A stretch of DNA of 54,699 nucleotides from an uncultured Pirellulaceae bacterium (GCA_937981585.1 CALJOA010000093.1:1-54699); one strand, 5' to 3'; shown: positions 9,151 through 17,352, numbered from the stretch's first letter. A program made the numbers and translations. The notes: a model not told the origin generated them from the sequence alone.

Positions 9151-9384
9151 ATGCATATCTCTATCGAATATTGCGGCATGTGAAACTACTTGCCTCAGGC
9201 TTCCAGTTTGGCAGCCGAAATTGAATCTAACTTTGGTGTTAAACCCGAGTTGATTGTCAGCAAGGGCGGGTGTTTTGAAGTGGTCGCCGATGACAAACTC
9301 ATTTTTTCGAAGAACAACGCTGGACGGTTTCCCGAAAACTCAGAAGTGGTCGCTTCATTGCGCGACCTTTCCAACATTGCTTAG
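9151..9384 (+). CDS. SelW/SelT/Rdx-family selenoprotein (in-frame TGA read as selenocysteine)
   Basis: Reading from the ATG at 9151 gives MHISIEYCGM-U-NYLPQASSL..., with the TGA at 9181-9183 as residue 11, then an uninterrupted frame to a TAG at 9382-9384 (77 residues). This is the Rdx thioredoxin-like fold: beta strand ISIEY, the redox motif C8-G-M-U11, helix LPQASSLAAEIES, and the family tail GG-FEVVADDKLIFSK...GRFPE. The CxxU motif with U at the second redox position is the hallmark of SelW, SelT and SelH. An AGGA Shine-Dalgarno sequence lies 7 bases before the ATG, and a SECIS-like hairpin follows the TGA. Such proteins are thought to do thiol redox or repair chemistry. A conventional call would start at TTG 9190 and lose the active site. 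Neighbours: Lon-N upstream (36 bp), M42 peptidase downstream (48 bp). Confidence 0.88.
9198..9216 (+). promoter_or_regulatory. SECIS-like hairpin for selenocysteine insertion
   Basis: GGCT (9198-9201) pairs with AGCC (9213-9216), then a single T/C mismatch, then CCA (9203-9205) with TGG (9209-9211), closing a GTT loop at 9206-9208. The loop begins 22 bases after the TGA, inside the 16-37 base distance described for bacterial SECIS elements, and starts with the G expected among its first two bases. The hairpin lies within the coding sequence, as bacterial SECIS elements do. Folding was done by eye; energy was not computed. Confidence 0.7.
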
Positions 9385-9432
9385 CTTGCAAGAGTTGGGT
9401 CACAGCACAATCACATATCAGAAGGAACTATT

Positions 9433-10701
9433 GTGAACGACCAATTGAAACCATGGGAACAGGAAATGTCGGACGAGAGATTTTCGCTGATGCGAGACAT
9501 CCTCGACGCCCCGAGTCCTATCGGACTTGAAGCCTCAATGACACGCGGTGTGCTTGAACCGTACATGCGATCCTACATGCCCAAGAGCTGGAAGATTCAC
9601 ACCTTCAAAGGCAACGCGGGCATCGTTCTGGATACTAAACCCGACGACCCTGATGCGTTCTCGGTGATGGTGATCGGACACGCCGACAAGATCAGAATGC
9701 AGGTCCGTAGTATCGGTGACGACGGCAAGATCTGGGTCAACTCGGACTCAATGTTGCCTACCACGCTGATCGGTCACAAGGTCAAGCTGTTCAGTGAAGA
9801 TCCTCAAGAGCAAGGCAAATGGCGAATCATCAAGGGCGGCACGATCGAAGCCATCGGGGCGATTCACTTTGCCGATGCCAAGCTCCGAAGCGGTGACGAT
9901 GGGATCAAGACCAAGATGATGTATCTCGAGCTTCAGATCCACGGCAAAGACAAGAAAGGTCAGATTGAAGCACTTGGAATCCGCCCCGGCGACCCGATTA
10001 TCTACGATCGCCCGATCGAGCGCGGGTTTTCGCCCAACACGTTCATGGGGGCTTATCTAGATAATGGGCTGGGCTGCTTCGTAACGGCGGAGATCGGACG
10101 CTTGCTGGCCGAGTCATCTACGCTGTCCAACATCCGTTATCTTGGCGCGATGGCTTCCCACGAAGAGATCGGACGTTTCGGAAGCCGCGTCATGGCTGAA
10201 CACTTCCGGCCTGATGTCACGATCGCCGTCGACGTGGCTCACGACTTCACAGCCGCCCCCGGGATCGGAGACCGTCGCTATGAACCGCTTTCAATGGGAG
10301 AAGGCTACACGCTGACCCACGGAGCGGTCACCAGCGCAGCGCTCAACTCGATGTTGACCAAAGTTTCACTCGAGCACGGAATTCCAGTGCAACATGAACT
10401 TGCCGGTCGCGATACCGGAACCGACGCCATGGCTGCCGTGCTGGCTTCGATCGATTCAGCCAGCGCTTCGATCGGATTCCCAATTCGCAACATGCACACG
10501 ATTTCCGAGACAGGCCACACGGCTGATGTGGAAACCGCGATTCATGCGATCTACCAAACGATGGTCCACATGGACGGTCTCAATGGTGGCAAGGGAATCA
10601 CCGGCGACGATCTCCGAGACAGCCATCCAAGGCTGGACCAATCGGTGGCGCTGGAGCACCGTCCTGCTGCTGAAAAGGATCAGCCGGAGGAGAACGGCTA
10701 G
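9433..10701 (+). CDS. M42 family metallopeptidase (aminopeptidase/endoglucanase M-like)
   Basis: 422 residues. Peptidase family M42 are dinuclear metal aminopeptidases that form large tetrahedral complexes. The ligand pattern is visible: GHADKI (H83, D85), YLDNGLG (D near 210, bridging), SHEEIG (Glu pair near 243), VDVAHD (Asp near 266) and RNMHT (His near 355). Relative to the usual AxDNR motif, the sequence has LDNGLG. The protein is about 60 residues longer than typical M42 enzymes, with inserts around 100-170 and an acidic tail (AAEKDQPEENG). The start is GTG 9433, preceded by GAAGGAAC at good spacing. It is collinear with the selenoprotein gene 48 bp upstream. Confidence 0.85.
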   Translation: MNDQLKPWEQEMSDERFSLMRDILDAPSPIGLEASMTRGVLEPYMRSYMPKSWKIHTFKGNAGIVLDTKPDDPDAFSVMVIGHADKIRMQVRSIGDDGKIWVNSDSMLPTTLIGHKVKLFSEDPQEQGKWRIIKGGTIEAIGAIHFADAKLRSGDDGIKTKMMYLELQIHGKDKKGQIEALGIRPGDPIIYDRPIERGFSPNTFMGAYLDNGLGCFVTAEIGRLLAESSTLSNIRYLGAMASHEEIGRFGSRVMAEHFRPDVTIAVDVAHDFTAAPGIGDRRYEPLSMGEGYTLTHGAVTSAALNSMLTKVSLEHGIPVQHELAGRDTGTDAMAAVLASIDSASASIGFPIRNMHTISETGHTADVETAIHAIYQTMVHMDGLNGGKGITGDDLRDSHPRLDQSVALEHRPAAEKDQPEENG

Positions 10702-10833
10702 TATTGATCGGTCGGTACGCGACGAGCGTTGTTTCGCTTTTTGCTCTTCGATGCGATAGTTGTCGAGCATTACAAAACCAGATTTGCCTGGAGAGTTTTC
10801 CGGCAACTACGACTCGTTGCATTGCAGGATTCA

Positions 10834-12084
10834 TCACTGGTTTGATGGCGGTTGGTAAGGATTTCCATCCTCGTCGAACTCCGAGTTACCCGAGTTCGTT
10901 TCGGGTTCTGACTTCCACAAAATCGTATACGTGTGGATCAATGTCACGACCAAACCGGCTGCGAATCCGAGAGTGATCGCGATTGCGCCGCCGACCAGTC
11001 CCTGTTCCTCTGTCGTTGCTGATGTCACCAGGTAAAGCGCCGTGGCGATTGACGTCGCACAGATGACGAAATCGAATGCCATGTACCAAAAGTATCGCCC
11101 ACAGGCTTGAGTTGCACGTCCGACCGTACGCTGGGCACCGGCAAGGCAACTGGCGATCAACAACAGCATGATCAACATGACGTTGGCGTATTGCGGCTTA
11201 CCGATGTAATTCATAAACGGAGGAATCGCCAGTGTTCCAAAAACGATCGCCAGTACGCCCAGGACAACACTCGAAGCGAACATACGGTGGTACAGCCGCC
11301 AAAAAGAGGCGCGTTGTCGATTACGAAAACGCTCCGACAACATCCCAACACCCGTGTGACCAACGGCGCCGATCAGCATTTGGATCGCAAAAGCAAGCTG
11401 CGAGAGAATAGCGAAAATTCCCAGCGCTGCCTCGCCAAACCACCACTTGATGCACAGTCTGGGCGAGTTTAGCGCAAGCGAAGAAACAAACGAGTCGATA
11501 CCAAGCGGCAACGAACGTTTGGCGATTCGAAAATTTGATGAGAAATCGGAGAACGCGTCGGTGAGCGACGACTGGTCAAGCGGCAGATCGGGTTCGTTGA
11601 TTCGCCATGAGCGGGGCAAGTCGCGAACGACGCCAAAGAAAATCGAAATTGCCGCCATCGCAAACGCGGCCGCGATTGCGTTTCCGTTGAGCAATGCCAA
11701 TACCGGCGCGATAACAAGCAGAACCGTGATCCCCTTTAGCGTAAGGGACTTGCCGATCAAGTCGCTGGTTTGCATTCGTTGAAATCCGCCGAACGAGAGA
11801 TTGCTGAGTGACTCGCCAATGCGAAACAAAGTCACCCCCAGGAAAACTAGAAACGTTTCCCTGGACCAAATCAAAGCAATCACGATCGATACGACAAAAG
11901 CGAACACGAGCATCAGCGATCGTAACGCCACATAGTTTCCGAACCGCTCGCCATGTTGGTGGTCCGTTGCTCGCGAGACCCGCAGGTTCAAGTCAAAGAG
12001 CATGAAGATTGGAGCGGTCGCAAACAGTGCGAACCCGTACTTTCCGGCTTCGGCGTCACTGGCAAAGTAGCCCAGCAAAAACAA
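10834..12084 (-). CDS. Wzx-like polysaccharide flippase (MATE/MOP superfamily), start uncertain
   Basis: Integral membrane protein with about 12 hydrophobic segments typical of Wzx/O-antigen translocases, which flip undecaprenyl-linked repeat units across the inner membrane. The hydrophilic tail ends DEDGNPYQPPSNQ. With the TTG at 12084 as start, the first membrane helix would be cut. The same frame stays open upstream to a TAG at 12196-12198, and the translated extension (KKSFKNQVGHLFQGQFLF...) looks like the real first helix, but it contains no ATG, GTG or TTG. The protein therefore probably begins near 12175-12186 at a rare start (ATT or CTG), overlapping the stop of the upstream GT4 gene. 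It is the last gene of the minus-strand polysaccharide operon. Confidence 0.8.
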   Translation of the reverse strand: MFLLGYFASDAEAGKYGFALFATAPIFMLFDLNLRVSRATDHQHGERFGNYVALRSLMLVFAFVVSIVIALIWSRETFLVFLGVTLFRIGESLSNLSFGGFQRMQTSDLIGKSLTLKGITVLLVIAPVLALLNGNAIAAAFAMAAISIFFGVVRDLPRSWRINEPDLPLDQSSLTDAFSDFSSNFRIAKRSLPLGIDSFVSSLALNSPRLCIKWWFGEAALGIFAILSQLAFAIQMLIGAVGHTGVGMLSERFRNRQRASFWRLYHRMFASSVVLGVLAIVFGTLAIPPFMNYIGKPQYANVMLIMLLLIASCLAGAQRTVGRATQACGRYFWYMAFDFVICATSIATALYLVTSATTEEQGLVGGAIAITLGFAAGLVVTLIHTYTILWKSEPETNSGNSEFDEDGNPYQPPSNQ

Positions 12085-12182
12085 AACGAGCCATTGGGAA
12101 AGTGCGAACAGAAATTGGCCCTGAAAGAGATGGCCAACTTGATTCTTGAATGACTTTTTCTGGACTGGTTCGTTAATCAGAT

Positions 12183-13358
12183 TCAGTTCTTGGCACTACT
12201 GAGTTTCGCGAAAAGTTCTGCGAAGTCTTTTCCACAAGCGTCCCAGCGAAACCGTTCAATGTGTTTGAAACCACGACTTGAATAATCAGCGCGCTTCTCG
12301 CGCGAGTCGTGGAACTCAATCGCCGCTTTGGCGAACGCGGTTGCGTCGCCTGGAGGAACAAGAATCGAAGCGTCTCCAACGCTTTCAGGCATCGATGCAC
12401 AATCGGCAACAATTGATGGGCAACCGCGGGCCATTGATTCCAGTGCCACCATGCAGAACGACTCTACCTGGCTGGTGAGCACCAGACACATTGACTCATG
12501 TAGCAATACCGTCAATTGATCCTGTTGAAGAAACCCGAGCCATTCGATTCGATCGACGATGCCCAGATCGGTGGCTTGCTGTTTGTATTTCTCCCAAAGA
12601 TCATTGAACAAGCCACCGGCGATTTTTAGTTTCCAATTAACGTCGGGGCGAAGCCGGACCAGCTCGGCAACCAAGTTCATCAGCGTCGTATTGTCTTTGT
12701 GAGGATTGCCGTTGGTGATCGAAAACAGCTGGGTATTGGCGTACTCCTTGGGAACGTTGTCCGGGCTGGCTTCCGCCAGATTGTCGGGCAATCCGATGTA
12801 GATCACTTGGTCATTGGGATTTTTGCTTTGGTGAACCTTGGCCGCCGTATCCCTGATGTATTCTGATTCAAAAACGTTGGCGGCGCACTTTTTTAACGCC
12901 TGCCTGGCGCTGTAGTTCCGCAGGTGCTCAAAGATCTTTTCTTTAAAAGAGGCTTTGGGATCGACTGGCATGAATCGAAGCAGGTTGACGTGATAGACAA
13001 CTTGTGGGCATTTAACCGAGTTGATGTACTGGTTCATCGAGAGCAAAATATCGGCGTCCAAGCCCCCGATGTATTTTCCCATCTTGGTCGTGATCCAGTA
13101 TTGCCGCTTGATACCGCCAGCGTCTTTGAGAGGTTGAACGACCGTTGCGATGCCCTGCTTTTCGATTCCTTCCCGCGTCCCTTGTGCACTGCAAACGACG
13201 GTAGCGCGGAACGCAAAGTCCTTTTGAGTAGTGAGGCCCTGAAGGATGCCCAGCAAAATCGTCAGACCACCACCGGGCCGCGTTGACATCGCGTTGAATA
13301 CAACGTGAAGTGGCTGTTCGGCTGATTTTGAAGCCGGTGGTTTTTGAGCTGAATTCAT
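12183..13358 (-). CDS. Glycosyltransferase family 4
   Basis: 391 residues with two Rossmann halves. The N-terminal half has the acceptor-side glycine loop (STRPGGGLTILLG, residues ~25-37). The donor half carries ITNGNPHKDN (~215), the KLKIAGG strand, and the signature ESFCMVALESMARG near 315-330, an intact E-x7-E motif. It would transfer a sugar from a nucleotide donor to a lipid-linked oligosaccharide on the cytoplasmic face. ATG 13358 is the start; the 24-bp gap to the Wzy-like gene and the direct junction with the flippase place it inside the operon. Confidence 0.88.
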   Translation of the reverse strand: MNSAQKPPASKSAEQPLHVVFNAMSTRPGGGLTILLGILQGLTTQKDFAFRATVVCSAQGTREGIEKQGIATVVQPLKDAGGIKRQYWITTKMGKYIGGLDADILLSMNQYINSVKCPQVVYHVNLLRFMPVDPKASFKEKIFEHLRNYSARQALKKCAANVFESEYIRDTAAKVHQSKNPNDQVIYIGLPDNLAEASPDNVPKEYANTQLFSITNGNPHKDNTTLMNLVAELVRLRPDVNWKLKIAGGLFNDLWEKYKQQATDLGIVDRIEWLGFLQQDQLTVLLHESMCLVLTSQVESFCMVALESMARGCPSIVADCASMPESVGDASILVPPGDATAFAKAAIEFHDSREKRADYSSRGFKHIERFRWDACGKDFAELFAKLSSAKN

Positions 13359-13383
13359 GTTTTGGGGAGCGGACTAGGTCAGA

Positions 13384-14835
13384 CTAGGCCGAAGCGTTGG
13401 CCCGGTGTCTGTTGAGAGAGAACTTGGTGCTGTCCGAAGTGCACATGATCACGATAATCGCAACGGTCGCGAAATCAACAAAACGCATGACCGTTCCATA
13501 TCCCAGCGAGTGGCCAATCACTGAATAACCGATCGGAATGATTGAGAACAGGTAAATGGGAACGGTGATCGCCGGATTGATAGTGAGGCTTTCGAACCAC
13601 GCGTACACCGCCCGCAGCGCCCACCCGATAAACATCATTCCAAAGATCACACCGGGAATGTGAAAGTTCCAATATAGCTCCGCGATTAGACCTGGAGGCA
13701 CGCCGGAAATATTGTGCCCATAAACTTTCTGACCAATGATCGGACCAGTGTGCACCATCGGCTTGCTCGGAAAAATCTCTCGAGGAACTGGAGCGATCAG
13801 CCAAACGGCAATCGTCTCTCCGTACTTGTAGTCCAGCTTGTCGGGGATCGCATTGATAATGTGTGCGGTCTTGGCGAATCCAGGTCCATTTCTGTTGAAA
13901 AGAACCCTTCGTACCGATTCCTGAAAACTCGCGCCCTCACTGTCGGCTGAAACGTTTCTTCCCAGCGACATGGTTACGAAAAAGAGCACACCGATAGACA
14001 TCAAGATAACAAAGCGCAGCTGGAACTTCTCCCGTTCCAAATAATAGGAGACCCCGAGCGCAGAAAACACCAGCCAGCAAATCGGTGCTCGCATACTTGA
14101 GTAGTATGGCATCGCACAGGAGCAGACAAACATGAATGCCAGCAGGCAGCCGTGAAGAAAGCTAATCCTCTTGTAACGATAGATGATGTAAGCGTACACC
14201 GTCAAAAAGCAGATTGGTGTTAGCTTGGCCAACTGCTTCAAGTAGCCATATTGCTTGTACTCGTCATCGTTGGCAACGTCTGTGGTCCGAATCAGAGTCC
14301 GCTTTTGGGAGATTTTCTCAGAGGTTCCACCACCTGTGAATTTGACAAACGCGCCAGTCGCGGCGATCGAAACAACAAAGCAAACTCCAAGAATGAAGAT
14401 CAAGTTGTTGTGGTCATAGTCACGGTTGATGTTGCGAACCTTGTGTGACTTGTGGCCAAGCAGGAAGTAGCCGCCAGTGAAACAGGCGAAGCCAAGCAGA
14501 TATATCGCGCCCGGCAAAATGAAGTAGGAGGGCTCTCTGCCCAAAAGCATCCAGCCGTCAATCTGCTCGTTCGTCGGCCAGCCAATCGACATGCAGATCG
14601 CTTGGAAGGTGCAACCAGTAACGACCGCCAAAAGCACGAACGACCAAGGCGAAAAGAAGTCATAGGTTTTCATGAACAGCAGCGGTAGCAAGGTGATCAT
14701 CAAGGTGCACATGCCGATTGATGCATACACCATCCTGGTGTCAACGACCGTCCAGCCGATGACCAGAAAGGTCAGCACCATTACGGCGACCACAAAGGAA
14801 TACACAACCGAATGAATTTTGATTTCGCCGTTCAT
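13384..14835 (-). CDS. Wzy-like O-antigen/polysaccharide polymerase
   Basis: A 483-residue membrane protein with roughly 12 hydrophobic segments and one large periplasmic loop region. The PREIFPSKPMVHTG segment (near residue 350) resembles the conserved Pro/Arg-rich motif of oligosaccharide repeat unit polymerases, and Arg-containing loops (YYSSMRAP, RNVSADSEG) fit the family. Wzy joins repeat units on undecaprenyl pyrophosphate in the periplasm. The frame is open to 14856, but ATG 14835 overlaps the deacetylase stop by four bases (ATGA), the expected coupled start. Neighbouring flippase and glycosyltransferase support the call; sequence similarity among Wzy proteins is always weak. Confidence 0.75.
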   Translation of the reverse strand: MNGEIKIHSVVYSFVVAVMVLTFLVIGWTVVDTRMVYASIGMCTLMITLLPLLFMKTYDFFSPWSFVLLAVVTGCTFQAICMSIGWPTNEQIDGWMLLGREPSYFILPGAIYLLGFACFTGGYFLLGHKSHKVRNINRDYDHNNLIFILGVCFVVSIAATGAFVKFTGGGTSEKISQKRTLIRTTDVANDDEYKQYGYLKQLAKLTPICFLTVYAYIIYRYKRISFLHGCLLAFMFVCSCAMPYYSSMRAPICWLVFSALGVSYYLEREKFQLRFVILMSIGVLFFVTMSLGRNVSADSEGASFQESVRRVLFNRNGPGFAKTAHIINAIPDKLDYKYGETIAVWLIAPVPREIFPSKPMVHTGPIIGQKVYGHNISGVPPGLIAELYWNFHIPGVIFGMMFIGWALRAVYAWFESLTINPAITVPIYLFSIIPIGYSVIGHSLGYGTVMRFVDFATVAIIVIMCTSDSTKFSLNRHRANASA

Positions 14836-15527
14836 TTTTCTTCCGTCACTGGCCAAACCGATTGCGGAGCCGTAGAGTCGCGAGTGCTATTGGATAAAAA
14901 GTACTTGCAGTGATTCAGTGGCCAGTTCATCTCAAGGCTGTCGCGTAGCAAGCAGTGGTTGTCGATTGGTTTTGTATCGGCATCTGAAGCCGACAAATGA
15001 GAGCCGCGTTCTGCCGAAGCACAGCTGCTGTGCCCCATTTCAAAAATTTTGTTCACCCACTCTCGTTTGAAATGCCAAAATCGACCATATGGCCACGAAA
15101 AATGCTCTACGTCGCCAAGTTTCGAGATAATCTCGTCGCGAGATTGGCTGACTTGAGACAAAAATTCATTTTCTGACAAATCCATCAGGTAAAGATGGTT
15201 TTGGGTGTGGTTACCGATCTCATGTCCCGCGTCTTTCAGGGTTTCGATCTCATCCCAAGTCATAAAGCTATCAGTGTGTGCATACAAAAGCCGTTTCTCA
15301 CAAAATCGCTTCAATTTCGCTTGATCGGTTTCTCCAACGATATCCGGCACGACGAAGAAGCAACCTTTGACACCGTAGTCGGCCATGATTCTGGCGGCGA
15401 CAAGATTGTCTTTGAGCCCATCGTCAAAACTGATCGCGGCGGTTGCTCGTTCAATGTTTCCCGAATTGATTCGCTCAATCGCTTCGCCGTAGGAGACAAC
15501 ATCGTAGGCCGACGTCAGCCATTTCAA
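14832..15527 (-). CDS. Polysaccharide deacetylase (NodB domain), start uncertain
   Basis: Second CE4 deacetylase of the window. Motif 1 is ISFDDGLKDN (both Asp), motif 2 GNHTQNH (two His), motif 3 SWPYGRFW, with the last motif less clear. TTG 15527 is the first conventional start, but the frame stays open upstream to a TAA at 15729-15731, and the extension (FWKRFARKTALDTLALK... SVQFILLHFI) matches the N-terminal strand expected before motif 1. No ATG, GTG or TTG occurs in that 200 bp, so either a rare start such as the ATT at 15725 is used or the sequence carries an indel. The gene overlaps the Wzy-like gene by four bases. Role: deacetylation of an aminosugar in the exported polysaccharide. 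Confidence 0.82.
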   Translation of the reverse strand: MKWLTSAYDVVSYGEAIERINSGNIERATAAISFDDGLKDNLVAARIMADYGVKGCFFVVPDIVGETDQAKLKRFCEKRLLYAHTDSFMTWDEIETLKDAGHEIGNHTQNHLYLMDLSENEFLSQVSQSRDEIISKLGDVEHFSWPYGRFWHFKREWVNKIFEMGHSSCASAERGSHLSASDADTKPIDNHCLLRDSLEMNWPLNHCKYFLSNSTRDSTAPQSVWPVTEEK

Positions 15528-15804
15528 AAAATCGGCGAACGGTTTTTCTTCGTAAGGCTGGATGAAGTGCAGAAGAATAAATTGAACCGACCGATGGGTA
15601 TGAATTTTTTCGAACTGCCCGCTGAGTTGACTTTTGAGAGCCAGCGTATCGAGCGCTGTTTTCCGCGCAAACCGTTTCCAGAAGGGGATGCGATGGTTAT
15701 GGTTGAATCGGACGCCGGGCTTAATGATTTAACCAGAGGAACAGGGAAGCTGATTGGAAAGTCGGTTGGGCTGGCATTGGTTTCGAGTTTAAACCTTTGA
15801 GAAT

Positions 15805-16524
15805 TTAAACCCTCTGCCAACCGTAAACGTGGCCATCGAGCTTGCCCCATTGGTCGTCGACTTTCTTACCCGAGCTGGAGACCTTGGTGTTGACGTTCCA
15901 TTTCTGAAGTTCTTCCGAGATATCCACGTTCATGGGTTGGCCTGTTTCGGCGTCTCGCGTCAGACCGGCGATCCAAAAACGTTTTGTTGACTTGATCAAG
16001 TCACCCATGCCCCGCAGCGCGTGAAGTTCGGCTCCGTTGACGGTGATTTCGATGTAGTCAATCTTGTCGATTCCGGCTTCGGCGCACATGTTTGCGATCG
16101 TGTCGACTGCAACTTTTTTGGTTGAGGTCTGTCCGTGTCCAGGGTGAAGCTTGCCGGTATCGAGTCGTGTTGCCGCCGGATCGTCTTCGACCAACAGTTC
16201 CAGTTCGCCTGGCGAGTCCCAGGCGCCTCGGTTGAAGAAGCTTACGTTCTTGCATGGGCCGTTCTCCATGGCCTTTTTTAGGTCGTCGATCGCTTTATCG
16301 GAGACTTCGACGAACATGATTCTGCCCTTGGGGCCAATCGCTTTGGCAAGGCTTTTGGCAGCCACTGGCCGCCACATTCCGACTTGGACAACCGTGTCGC
16401 CTTTGTTGACCATCAGTTCTCGGGGAGCCGCGATCCGGTAGCTCAAGATCGTCTTCCTGAGGAAGTTTTTGAGCCCGCCTTCGGGGATCGCAGTGGCAGT
16501 TGCCCTAATTAACTTACCGATCAT
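15805..16524 (-). CDS. FkbM-family methyltransferase-like protein
   Basis: 239 residues. The motif VDTIANMCAEAGIDKIDYIE-(ITVNG)AELHALRGM near residues 140-175 is the diagnostic FkbM region (usually DxL...IDfiKiDvEGaE--L-G), here with I-T-V-N-G replacing K-I-D-V-E-G, so the usual Asp/Glu are lost. The AdoMet site is also altered: GDTVVQVGMWRP replaces the usual (V/I)DVGAN(I/L)G. Methylation of a sugar hydroxyl would be the default role, but these changes raise the chance that it is catalytically altered. ATG 16524 is the start, 26 bp after the acyltransferase stop. Confidence 0.75.
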   Translation of the reverse strand: MIGKLIRATATAIPEGGLKNFLRKTILSYRIAAPRELMVNKGDTVVQVGMWRPVAAKSLAKAIGPKGRIMFVEVSDKAIDDLKKAMENGPCKNVSFFNRGAWDSPGELELLVEDDPAATRLDTGKLHPGHGQTSTKKVAVDTIANMCAEAGIDKIDYIEITVNGAELHALRGMGDLIKSTKRFWIAGLTRDAETGQPMNVDISEELQKWNVNTKVSSSGKKVDDQWGKLDGHVYGWQRV

Positions 16525-16550
16525 TACAAATTCTCTCGCACAATTTCTGG

Positions 16551-17138
16551 TTACTGTTTCGAAACATCCTGTTTGTCGCGTCGGTCCCGGATTGGTTTGG
16601 CGGGAACGCCCACCACGATCATCCAGGGATCAATGTCTTTGTTGACGACCGAGCCAGCGCCGATGACGGCGTGATCGCCAACAGTCACTCCCGGCAGGAT
16701 CACAGCGCCGGCGCCAATCCAGACGTCGTCGCCGATGATGACTTGTTGTTTAATCACACCGTTGTCGTTGATTAGTCCTTTGGGGTCGCTGACGATATCC
16801 TGCGTGATCGAGTACACGTTGACGTCGGACGAGATCGCGCAGTTGGCTCCAATCTTGATTCCGCCAAGTCCTGAGAAAACAGAGTTTCGACCGATGTGCG
16901 TGCCAGATCCAACGGTGATCGGGTTGCTTTTGTGAGCGACAAAGTGGGAACCGCCAAACAAAGTGACTTTGTCGCCCAACTGCAGAGCGTTGTGCCCTTC
17001 GATTTGCAGATGGCGATCAATCTTGAGTTTGGTTCCGCCAAAGTAGCAGCTTGAGAAAAAGCCGCGAATTCTTCGTTCGATTCCAAATCGAGAAACGCCC
17101 AACAGTGTCCCGACGATTGAGCCGGAAACGCGCGCCAT
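16551..17138 (-). CDS. Left-handed beta-helix acyltransferase (WcaF/CysE-type)
   Basis: 195 residues, most of them hexapeptide repeats. The strongest run is VIIGDDVWIGAGAVILPGVT followed by VIGAGSVVNKDIDPWMIVVGVPAKPIR, the classic C-terminal signature of the maltose/galactoside O-acetyltransferase branch. It would put an acetyl group from acetyl-CoA on a sugar of the polysaccharide. The usual catalytic His of the acetyltransferase branch is not obvious: the repeat that normally carries it reads VYSITQD. It sits upstream of the FkbM-like gene on the same strand, 215 bp downstream of the first sulfotransferase. Confidence 0.85.
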   Translation of the reverse strand: MARVSGSIVGTLLGVSRFGIERRIRGFFSSCYFGGTKLKIDRHLQIEGHNALQLGDKVTLFGGSHFVAHKSNPITVGSGTHIGRNSVFSGLGGIKIGANCAISSDVNVYSITQDIVSDPKGLINDNGVIKQQVIIGDDVWIGAGAVILPGVTVGDHAVIGAGSVVNKDIDPWMIVVGVPAKPIRDRRDKQDVSKQ

Positions 17139-17305
17139 GATCTCAATAATCCAGCGTTGGAAAATGAATTTAAGAAACGGAAGTTTGGAAAGGAGAGTTT
17201 CGACGTTAATTTGTTTTGGCTAGCGGTTTCGGTAGTTTGTCAAGCGTTAAATTTTCAGCTCAGCCATTGTAGCTCTGTGGCTCTAGTTACGGTTGCGCAC
17301 CGGAA

Positions 17306-17332
17306 AACCGGGGCTATCGCCCAAACGGCTAA
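17306..17332. repeat. 27-bp repeat shared with 51511-51537
   Basis: The 27 bases starting AACCGGGGCTATCGCCC recur without mismatch, in opposite orientation, at 51511-51537. Here they lie downstream of the sulfotransferase stop. They look like a piece of a dispersed palindromic intergenic element rather than coding sequence. Confidence 0.75.
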
Positions 17333-17352
17333 GGGCTTTACCGAAGGCAGGT

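Noticed and set aside
9190..9384. 64-residue ORF starting at TTG 9190
   Set aside because: It is the 3' part of the selenoprotein frame after the TGA; it lacks the first strand and redox motif and has no ribosome binding site.
15195..15800. 201-residue plus-strand ORF
   Set aside because: Antisense to the polysaccharide deacetylase; the NodB motifs are on the minus strand.
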